Of a DNA stretch of 7,055 bases, positions 1 through 5,020 are shown piece by piece. This stretch comes from RH-AL1 sp050013235 (lineage in GTDB: Bacteria; Pseudomonadota; Alphaproteobacteria; Rhizobiales; Beijerinckiaceae), in contig JBEKFQ010000153.1 in NCBI GenBank assembly GCA_050013235.1, positions 1 to 7,055 on the forward strand, given 5' to 3'. Both the position numbers and the translations under genes were made by a program. How positions within the stretch are numbered: position 1 is the first letter of the stretch; every line of letters begins with the position of its first letter. A model generated the notes under the pieces. The model had not been told where the DNA came from. It saw only the letters and a program-made list of their open reading frames with translations, and ran no database searches.

Positions 1-358
1 CGCGGCGCTGGGCGGAACGAGGCACGCGGCCATCCGCGCTCCAGGATCAGCGTACGGCATCGGCCTATATTTTTGGCGCAATTTGTCCCGCCAAGGGCAA
101 GGGCGCCGGCTTGGTCATGCCATGGTGCGATACCGCCGCCATGGCCAAGCATCTGAAAGAAATCAGTCTTACCGTCGACCCCGCGCTGCCCCGAACTGAA
201 CCCCGTGGAAAACGTCTGGCAATTGCTTCGCGATAATTGGCTTTCGAACCGGATCTTCTCATCTTACGCTGACATCGTCGATAAATGTTGCGAAGCCTGG
301 AACAGGCTCGTCGACATGCCCTGGAAAATCATGTCAATCGGATTGCGCGACTGGGCAC
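1..358 (+). pseudogene. IS630-family transposase, C-terminal fragment with internal deletion
   Basis: Remnant of a DDE transposase of the IS630 family (DDE_3 type), which would cut and join its own element at TA sites. The fragment enters from beyond the left edge. Codons starting at position 3 read RRWAERGTRPSA, then QRTASAYIFGAICP and LVMPWCDTAAMAKHLKEISLTVDP up to about 182. From 184 the reading moves to another frame: RCPELNPVENVWQLLRDNWL, then WKIMSIGLRDWAH. Intact relatives have about 30 residues between VDP and the PELNP motif, including the LLLDQAGWH segment with the second catalytic Asp. That segment is gone, so the gene has suffered a deletion plus frame change. The third catalytic acid (E of NPVEN) remains. 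The usual last residues and stop are replaced by IS110-type sequence. The family is recognised from memory with high certainty; the protein cannot be active. Confidence 0.88.
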
Positions 359-988
359 ACCCAGCTTATCAACGCCATGCGTGGGCATTTGGCCGAACAT
401 GGCGTGATAGCGCCGCAGGGCGTGGCGAATTTGAAAGCCCTTTCGGACCTGATTGAGGATGAAGCGACCAAACTTGATCTCATGGTCGTTGAGATGGGGC
501 GATTATACCTTGAACAGATCGAGGGCCTGTCCACCAAGATTGGGAACCTGGAAAAGGCGCTCAGGAATGAAGCGGCTCATGCTACCACGACAGCGCGCCT
601 GCTCACCATGCCCGGCATCGGTCCAATCACCGCCATGGCGATTGAGACTTTCGCGCCATCGATGGGGACATTCAAACGCGGACGCGACTTTGCCGCATGG
701 CTTGGTCTGGTGCCTGTTCAGCATTCGAGCGGAGGCAAACAGGTCCTCGGGCGAACATCGAAGATGGGGCAACGCGACATCCGCCGGTTGCTGATCACCG
801 GCGCCATGACTGTGATCCGCTGGGCCAGTCGCAAGGGGGTGCCGGAAGGCTCCTGGCTCGCCCGCATGTTGCCGCGCAAACCCCGTATGCTGGTAGCGGT
901 TGCGCTTGCCAACAAGATGACACGCTCAGCATGGGCGATGCTGACGAAGAACGAGAATTATAGGGACCCGGAACCTCTTGCTGCCTGA
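359..988 (+). pseudogene. IS110-family (IS1111-type) transposase, 5'-truncated
   Basis: C-terminal part of an IS110-family recombinase, the DEDD/serine transposases that use a structured non-coding RNA to choose donor and target. The homologous reading starts at TQLINAMRGHLAEHG (359) without its own start; the first ATG in frame is at 377, giving 203 residues from there. A helix-rich segment (about 20-75) precedes the Transposase_20 domain. That domain has a helix-hairpin-helix MPGIGPITAMA (78-87), AAWLGLVPVQHSSGGK (106-121) and GRTSKMGQRDIRRLL (125-139). The serines in HSSGG lie in the region where the family is expected to have its active serine. Full-length relatives are about 340 residues, so about 130 N-terminal residues, with the whole DEDD (PF01548) domain, are missing. 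The reading frame is otherwise open to a TGA at 986-988. A product might be made from ATG 377, but it should not transpose alone. Confidence 0.88.
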
Positions 989-1260
989 TCGTCATGGCAG
1001 TGGGCAAGGTCCGGTAAGCCGGCGTGTGAGGAGGTCATCGAACGGTAAGGGCAAAGTGATCGATCAGAGAGGGCCAGGAAACGCATTCGAGTCAACGAGC
1101 ACCGAGCTCGCAGAACTGATTTGCGCCGGGTCCGCGCATCTCCATACCGGCCAGCGGTTCGTATCAGACCGCATTAAAAGGCCTGATACATGACCGCACC
1201 CGATCACACGCTGACACCGCTCGAAAACGCCTTGCGCGAATGGGGGCATCCATACATGAC
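989..1260 (+). ncRNA. Non-coding 3' tail of the IS1111-type element; possible guide (bridge/seek) RNA region
   Basis: Sequence after the transposase stop continues with a block (GGTCCGGTAAGCCGGCGTGTG, then GGAGGTCATCGAACGGTAAGG) that I recall from the 3' flanks of alphaproteobacterial IS1111-type elements. It runs to a GGGGGCATCCATACATGA-like end near 1243-1260. It contains no convincing ORF. It does contain a perfect 7-bp stem, GTATCAG/CTGATAC (1161-1167 with 1183-1189), enclosing a 15-nt loop. In the IS1111 group the structured guide RNA is encoded in the long non-coding end downstream of the transposase, so this is the expected place for it. That it is an RNA gene is inference. The right end of the element is approximate and no terminal repeats were proven. 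Confidence 0.45.
1161..1189 (+). repeat. 7-bp inverted repeat (stem-loop) in the IS1111-type tail
   Basis: GTATCAG at 1161-1167 is the exact reverse complement of CTGATAC at 1183-1189. The 15-nt loop between them could carry a recognition segment if this is part of a guide RNA; otherwise it may be a chance hairpin. Confidence 0.5.
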
Positions 1261-1501
1261 CCGCTTTTTTATGGTCCCGAGGTCAGGTTTTGGTCAAGGC
1301 ATTGGCCTTCTCCTTTCGTCGTTTTGCGCGCATCGGTCGTCAATGAAGACGCCGGCGATCACGTTGCTTTCCCATGCTGTGATGAAATGGAAACAGAGGG
1401 CGGCGGCTGCAGAAAAATGCGCATGAAGGTCGTTCGCGCGGGATACGCCTTTGTGATGTTAAGGCACGACGCAAGCAAGCGTGATAAGCGGTGCCAATCG
1501 A

Positions 1502-1572
1502 GTCAAGACCTTGTCGCCGTTCTCATTCTGAACGACGGTCTTCCGGGCTCACAAAAGCGGAATCGTCTTGAC
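1502..1572. repeat. 8-bp inverted repeat with nested hairpin
   Basis: GTCAAGAC at 1502-1509 pairs exactly with GTCTTGAC at 1565-1572. A 5-bp hairpin (1518-1522 with 1530-1534, 7-nt loop) lies between the arms. It could be a decayed IS end or a structured transcript; nothing in the sequence decides between these. Confidence 0.45.
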
Positions 1573-1591
1573 GAAAAGTTTGGTTCCTTAG

Positions 1592-1611
1592 ACAACTTTT
1601 TTTACAGTTGT
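1592..1611 (-). terminator. Hairpin directly after the XRE gene, weak terminator candidate
   Basis: ACAACT (1592-1597) and AGTTGT (1606-1611) form a 6-bp stem around an A-rich loop when read on the minus strand, two bases after the regulator's stop codon. There is no U-tract after the stem and it is AT-rich, so termination is doubtful. The position is the main argument. Confidence 0.25.
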
Positions 1612-1613
1612 TC

Positions 1614-1853
1614 TCACGCTGTCCGCAAAAGTCGCGCGAAGACCTTTTTAGGCTCTGCGCCGATCACCTCGATCAATTCGATAAATTCCACGACGTCCAG
1701 GCGCCGCTCGCCGTTCTCGTATTTGGCGACATAGGATTGAGGACGGCCGAGCCGTTCCGCGAGAACGGCCTGCGTAAGATCAGCTCGCTTGCGCTCTTCG
1801 ATGAGAATTTCGAGCAGGCGCTGATGTCTGGGAGAACGGATGGACTTGGGCAT
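1614..1853 (-). CDS. XRE-family helix-turn-helix transcriptional regulator, 79 aa
   Basis: Small cytoplasmic DNA-binding protein made almost only of an XRE/Cro-C1 HTH domain (HTH_3 type). From the chosen ATG at 1853 the protein begins MPKSIRSPRHQRLLEILIEE. The HTH covers roughly residues 12-70: a first helix HQRLLEILIEERKRA, then LTQAVLAERLGRPQSYVAKYE as the helix-turn-helix, and a conserved ENGERRLDVVEFIELIEVIGA continuation, with VFARLL at the end. There is no second domain for ligand binding or oligomerisation. An upstream in-frame ATG at 1958 would add 35 residues of low-quality, non-family sequence, so the start at 1853 is preferred, although no strong Shine-Dalgarno precedes it. The gene is divergent from the four-Cys protein gene at 2026. 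A 31-bp dyad lies 35 bp upstream of its start, which suggests autoregulation and control of the neighbour (inference). The target genes cannot be read from the sequence. Confidence 0.88.
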   Translation of the reverse strand: MPKSIRSPRHQRLLEILIEERKRADLTQAVLAERLGRPQSYVAKYENGERRLDVVEFIELIEVIGAEPKKVFARLLRTA

Positions 1854-1887
1854 ATGCCAGCGCGGTGAGAGAGCGCGGGCGAAGTTG

Positions 1888-1918
1888 ATCCTAAGATCGG
1901 ATAATCCCAAATTAGGAT
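1888..1918. promoter_or_regulatory. 31-bp dyad, candidate operator between the divergent XRE and four-Cys protein genes
   Basis: The outer arms ATCCTAA (1888-1894) and TTAGGAT (1912-1918) are exact reverse complements. An inner GGAT-A-ATCC (1899-1907) shares the same centre at 1903. Of the 15 half-site positions, 12 are complementary. The site is 35 bp upstream of the regulator start and 108 bp upstream of the divergent start. HTH regulators of the XRE type bind as dimers to such sites, so this is a plausible operator; binding by this regulator is inferred. No clean -10/-35 pair could be assigned in either direction. Confidence 0.6.
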
Positions 1919-2010
1919 ATTTTACTGGACTTCCACGCCCAAGGGAGCGAATGCACACCTGCGCCCACCCTGCCGCCCGTCAGGCCCATGCAAGCCATAC
2001 TCACCCTTTT

Positions 2011-2015
2011 GGGGA
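2011..2015 (+). promoter_or_regulatory. Ribosome binding site for the four-Cys protein gene
   Basis: GGGGA ends 10 bases before the ATG at 2026 and is the only good Shine-Dalgarno-like purine run nearby. It supports 2026 over the longer frame that opens upstream at 1840. Confidence 0.5.
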
Positions 2016-2025
2016 ACCAGCATTC

Positions 2026-2835
2026 ATGAGCATCAATAATCCCACAAGACCAGGACAAGGACCCAGCCCCTCTTTCATGAAAGCCGCCTTGATCGGTCCG
2101 GCGGGACTAACAATTGTCTATGCCTTCTCCGGGATCTTCTCTGGACCCGCTGAAAATGCCCCTGATGAGCCAAAGAAGAGCGTCGCATACGATGCCAGGC
2201 TCACAATGACACCCGCTGTCGTGGCAGGAAACGCACCCGCGTGCCAAACGGAAGAGGCGCTCGGCCCCTACGCCGAGGCCATCAGGCGGAACGATGTCCC
2301 AACAGCGCAGCGGTACTTCGCTCAAGACCAGTGTGAAATACTCGGGCCCGGCCTCAAGCGCGATGTGGCTTCGATCGATATCGACGGGAAGAAAACGTCG
2401 CTGTGCGCTCATATTCACGGACAGGCCGATTGCGTCTGGATGTTCGCGTCGTCCCTCCTGAGCGAAGACGGAAGTTCTTTGGCGGCCACCCCGGAACCAC
2501 CCGCCAGCACGCTAGAGGCCGACACACAGCCCGCAACAAAACCGGAAGCGAACCCAACCCATAAATTCATGAGAATCGATACCGTGGTTCGCTTGAGCGA
2601 CGACGCGCCGGGATGCCCGCGATTGGAAGATTACTCGAAGATCCGGGATTTAATCGGCCAGGGCGACGAGGAGGCAGCGCTCAAGATGGTGGAGAGCGGC
2701 GCCTGCAAAAAACTGGATGAAGGGTCGACCGCAATTTTGCAGGATCAGTCAATCTGGAACCGCGCGGAATGCGTCCGCCCCCGCGGTGAAGTGAACTGCT
2801 TGTGGGTGTCCCTGGATAGCGTTGAAGAGAACTGA
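2026..2835 (+). CDS. Hypothetical exported or membrane-anchored protein with two four-cysteine repeats, 269 aa
   Basis: I do not recognise this family. A hydrophobic segment at about residues 19-39 (ALIGPAGLTIVYAFSGIFSG) suggests a membrane anchor or uncleaved signal, placing the rest in the periplasm. The remainder is an internal duplication. Repeat 1 (about 72-143) has Cys at 73, 103, 127 and 136; repeat 2 (about 196-266) has Cys at 197, 227, 249 and 258. The spacings are 30/24/9 and 30/22/9. Both copies share an Asp/Ala-rich helical first half, Cys, a polar middle, and a final C-x4-G-x3-C-[VL]-W. A Pro/Ala/Thr-rich linker (about 147-180) separates them. Eight cysteines in this pattern suggest disulfides in an oxidising compartment (inference). 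The ATG at 2026 is chosen for its GGGGA; ATG 2077 (MKAALIG) is an alternative. The frame continues upstream to 1840 with low-quality sequence overlapping the regulator. The gene is divergent from the XRE regulator. Confidence 0.82.
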   Translation: MSINNPTRPGQGPSPSFMKAALIGPAGLTIVYAFSGIFSGPAENAPDEPKKSVAYDARLTMTPAVVAGNAPACQTEEALGPYAEAIRRNDVPTAQRYFAQDQCEILGPGLKRDVASIDIDGKKTSLCAHIHGQADCVWMFASSLLSEDGSSLAATPEPPASTLEADTQPATKPEANPTHKFMRIDTVVRLSDDAPGCPRLEDYSKIRDLIGQGDEEAALKMVESGACKKLDEGSTAILQDQSIWNRAECVRPRGEVNCLWVSLDSVEEN

Positions 2836-2838
2836 GGA

Positions 2839-2975
2839 ATAGGGGCGCCCCTTCGTGCATATGTCCTTCATTACGGGCCTCTTCCGAATAGCCCCCGGAA
2901 TTGAACGTGATTGCCGGGCTTCTCCGAACTGGACGGTCCCAAACGAATGGCGGCACCGGGGGCACGCGCCCCTAT
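2839..2975. repeat. 10-bp inverted repeat flanking 117 bp downstream of the four-Cys gene
   Basis: ATAGGGGCGC at 2839-2848 and GCGCCCCTAT at 2966-2975 are exact reverse complements. The left arm is also part of a 12-bp self-complementary word, AGGGGCGCCCCT (2841-2852). The left arm begins 3 bp after the TGA of the four-Cys gene. It could be the two ends of a small non-autonomous element, or competing hairpins acting as a terminator. No U-tract follows. Confidence 0.5.
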
Positions 2976-3293
2976 CCGACTGCACGGTTTAGTCTTTTTG
3001 TCCAAGTGATTACTTATCAGAACTCTTGAATTCCAGTGAAAAAGTGCCGCAACAAAAAGCATGGCGGGGAAGCCAAGCTGACACGAGCGCGTCAAACACC
3101 GTTGTTTTTAATAGGGTTTCACGATTCCATTCGTAAGAGCAGCCGAGGCGAGCGCAGACATAATCGTGTGAAATTTCCGCGAAGCAAAACTTCTCTGGCA
3201 AACGGTCTTATAAATCTAAATGTGAATCTATCTTCAACAACAGGGTCGCGTTTCGCGAGATACTTGACCCAACCAACTTCTTTGTTCCGATCG

Positions 3294-3321
3294 TAAAACA
3301 AATATATTGAAAATTATATAA
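3294..3321. other. AT-rich tract rich in TpA steps
   Basis: A 28-nt run with only two G/C bases, including AATATATTGAAAATTATATA. It stands out in GC-rich DNA and lies about 90 bp beyond the 3' end of the MucR-like gene. MucR/Ros proteins favour AT-rich sites with TpA steps, so it is a candidate binding site; this is inference. Confidence 0.35.
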
Positions 3322-3409
3322 GAGGGGCAAATTTCCGCGTGTAACCACACTCGGAAAATCTTCCGGGTCATAAAAGGCTACATATTTTGTGGGAACCGCT
3401 CGTATGCGT

Positions 3410-3904
3410 CTATTCTGCGGCGCTGGCCTTCGGACGCCCACGGCCCCGCTTAGCGGGAGCACCTGCGGCGGCTTTCGGCTTGGCAGCTTCGGACAAACCG
3501 CGCGGTTGTCCAAGACCGGATTGCTTTGCCAGCGCGGAGCGGGCCACCGAATACGCGGGCGCCACCATGGGATAGTCGCTCGGCAAGTTCCATTTCGCGC
3601 GATATTGATCGGGCGACAGACTATAGGCCGTCCGCAAATGCCGTTTCAAAGACTTGAACTTCTTGCCGTCTTCGAGGCAAACGATGAATTCCGGCGTAAC
3701 CGATTTTCGCACGGGAACAGCTGGTTCCTGCGGTTCGACAATCAGGACAGCTGGCGCGACGCCCGCGATCTTCTGAATTGACTCATAAACCGAGTGAATG
3801 AGGGTCGCCAACTCGCTCGTTGGCACCGCATTGTTGCTGACAAATGCAGAAACAATATCGACCGTCATATCCAGAAAACCCGCTTGCCCGCTTACCTCTG
3901 TCAT
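3410..3904 (-). CDS. MucR/Ros-family zinc-finger transcriptional regulator, 164 aa
   Basis: DNA-binding regulator of the alphaproteobacterial Ros/MucR family, known for H-NS-like control of surface polysaccharide, motility and virulence or symbiosis genes. The N-terminal part (about 10-50: DMTVDIVSAFVSNNAVPTSEL, then LIHSVYESI) is the family oligomerisation region. The finger and its C-terminal basic region follow: VCLEDGKKFKSLKRHL (75-90), LSPDQYRAKWNLPSDYPMVAPAYSVARSALAKQSGLG (96-132). Oddities: of the four Ros ligand positions only C76 and H89 are canonical. D79 replaces the second Cys, a known MucR variant, and the His expected at 93 or 94 is Ala-Tyr. After the usual end, about 30 Ala/Pro/Lys-rich residues finish in KRGRGRPK (152-159), an AT-hook-like motif. 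A GGAG lies 7 bases before the ATG. The gene stands alone, next to an IS481 remnant. Family assignment is firm; the regulon is unknown. Confidence 0.93.
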   Translation of the reverse strand: MTEVSGQAGFLDMTVDIVSAFVSNNAVPTSELATLIHSVYESIQKIAGVAPAVLIVEPQEPAVPVRKSVTPEFIVCLEDGKKFKSLKRHLRTAYSLSPDQYRAKWNLPSDYPMVAPAYSVARSALAKQSGLGQPRGLSEAAKPKAAAGAPAKRGRGRPKASAAE

Positions 3905-3911
3905 TGGAAGT

Positions 3912-3915
3912 CTCC
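3912..3915 (-). promoter_or_regulatory. Ribosome binding site of the MucR-like gene
   Basis: GGAG on the minus strand, 7 bases before the ATG at 3904, within GGGTGGAGACTT. It fixes the start used for the regulator. Confidence 0.6.
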
Positions 3916-3925
3916 ACCCACAGAA

Positions 3926-4045
3926 TCAGTTAAAAATAGAGTTCGACGATAACCTGCTTTCGCAATAGATAAAAGTCGTCGGCGCGACCTCTGTGACAAA
4001 CAAGCTGTATAATATGCAACTATTTTGCTGTTAGCCCGTCGTCTT
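3926..4045. promoter_or_regulatory. AT-rich upstream region of the MucR-like gene
   Basis: The roughly 120 bp upstream of the regulator contain several AT-rich words (AGTTAAAAATAGAG, TGTATAATATGCAACTATTTTG), unlike the flanking GC-rich DNA. MucR proteins commonly repress their own promoter at AT-rich sites, so the promoter and an autoregulatory site are expected here. No -35/-10 pair with good spacing could be fixed. The plus-strand TATAAT at 4008-4013 lacks a matching -35 box. Confidence 0.35.
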
Positions 4046-4099
4046 AACCGTGCATCTGCTCAACTCCCTCTGCCCGGAATATGTCTATATCACCGCAGA

Positions 4100-4971
4100 G
4101 AAAACAAAATAGCTGCCCGTTTAGGATGCTGGGACGACCGTCACGAAGTGGCGTTCACGTTCCACAACGGCGGATGCCCCGATGGGACCGCGCGAGCCGC
4201 ACAGCACGGTGCTAACGCAGGTCGAAGAGGCGATGATCGTGGCCTTCCGGCAGCGACGACATCATGGGGTGTCTGCGTGAAAGCATTCCGAAGTTGACAC
4301 GGTCGAGCCTTCACCGCTGTCTCGAACGGTACGGAATCTCGCGGCTTCCCGCCACCGAGACAAAGGCAAAGCGTGGCCGCTTTGCCGAAACGGCGATCGG
4401 CTATATCCACATTGACAGCTGCGAGCTGCGTCACGCGGACGGCAAGATCCACATGTTCCTCGCCATCGATCGCGTCTCGAAGCTCACCTTCGTCGAGTTT
4501 TACGAGAAGGCCGGCAAGATGAACGGTGCGGCCTTTTTGCGGAACGCCATCGAGGCCTTTCCCTACAAGATCCACACGGTCTTGACCGACAACGGCGTTG
4601 CTTTCGCCGATCTGCCCAAGAACCGCGATGGCCTCACAGCGAGCTTCTTCGGCGGCCATATCTTCGATCGCGTCTGCGCCGAAAACGGCATCACGCACAA
4701 GCTAACGAAGCCCTATCATCCTTGGACCAATGGTCAGGCTGAACGGATGAATCGTACCATTAAAGATGCGACGCTCAGGGCCTTCCACTATCCCGATCTC
4801 GACAGCCTCAAGGCGCACGTCCTCGCCTTTGTCGCAGCCTACAACTTCGCCAAGCACCTGAAGGCTCTTCGGTGAAAAACACCGTTCGAAGCCATCGCCC
4901 ACGCCTGGACAACAGATCCTTCCATCTTCAAGATCAATCCGCGTCACCTCATTCCGGGACCATACACCTAG
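4100..4971 (+). pseudogene. IS481-family transposase, frameshifted and interrupted
   Basis: DDE transposase of the IS481 family (rve-type integrase core), decayed. The N-terminal HTH begins in one frame (ENKIAARLGCW, 4100-4132) and continues in another (TTVTKWRSRSTTADAPMGP, then TVLTQVEEAMIVAFRQ, up to 4253), implying an indel near 4130. Near 4254 the frame changes again into DDIMGCLRESIPKLTRSSLHRC. The residues usually between FR and LDD are missing, consistent with a deletion of about 17 bp. The catalytic core is intact: D at 4414 (HIDS), D at 4588 (LTDNG) and E at 4738-4743 within GQAERMNRT. After KALR a TGA at 4873-4875 interrupts the gene, probably replacing a Trp codon. The same frame then continues KTPFEAIAHAWTTDPSIFKI to TAG at 4969-4971, the natural C-terminus. 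No complete protein can be made without suppression. No clear terminal inverted repeats were found, so the element's boundaries are unknown. Confidence 0.9.
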
Positions 4972-4988
4972 TCGATAGTTTGTTTGAA

Positions 4989-5005
4989 CGCTTGGGCACC
5001 AAGCG
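4989..5005. terminator. 7-bp hairpin between convergent transposase remnant and porin gene
   Basis: CGCTTGG (4989-4995) and CCAAGCG (4999-5005) form a perfect stem with a GCA loop, 16 bases past the porin stop and 18 past the transposase stop. Neither strand has a strong U-tract after it, so intrinsic termination is only possible. A role at the end of both convergent genes is inferred from position. Confidence 0.4.
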
Positions 5006-5020
5006 CTCAGACTTTAGGTC

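Larger units (their letters stand above)
1261..1613. other. Gene-free stretch between IS tail and regulator gene
   Basis: No reading frame here resembles a protein I recognise. The only long plus-strand frame (1240-1734) starts inside the IS tail and ends antisense to the regulator gene, so it looks accidental. The stretch does hold an exact 8-bp inverted repeat, GTCAAGAC (1502-1509) and GTCTTGAC (1565-1572). Between its arms lies a smaller hairpin, CGTTC (1518-1522) with GAACG (1530-1534). The stretch may be decayed mobile DNA. Confidence 0.5.
2836..3409. other. Gene-free stretch of about 570 bp
   Basis: No convincing gene is seen on either strand; the short frames present have no family resemblance and no good ribosome binding sites. 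The left part is GC-rich and carries a 10-bp inverted repeat at its ends (2839-2848 and 2966-2975). The right part is markedly AT-richer, with a 28-nt tract at 3294-3321 containing only two G/C bases. Two similar words, GGGCCTCTTCCGAA and GGGCTTCTCCGAA, near 2876 and 2916 form a loose direct repeat. Confidence 0.5.

Noticed and set aside
1240..1734. 164-codon plus-strand frame
   Set aside because: It begins in the IS tail, ends antisense to the XRE gene, resembles no family and lacks a ribosome binding site.
1854..1958. Longer N-terminus for the XRE regulator
   Set aside because: The extra 35 residues do not look like family sequence, and the extension would cover the dyad operator candidate. 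The ATG at 1853 gives a normal small HTH protein.
2876..2928. Direct repeat GGGCCTCTTCCGAA / GGGCTTCTCCGAA
   Set aside because: Short, imperfect and only two copies; not enough to call a repeat element.
3119..3301. 60-codon minus-strand frame (MFYDRNKEVGWVKYLAKRD start)
   Set aside because: No recognisable domain and no good start context. Its Arg-rich composition is common in chance frames.
4141..4698. 185-codon minus-strand frame
   Set aside because: It is antisense to the clear IS481 transposase sequence and its composition is that of a shadow frame.
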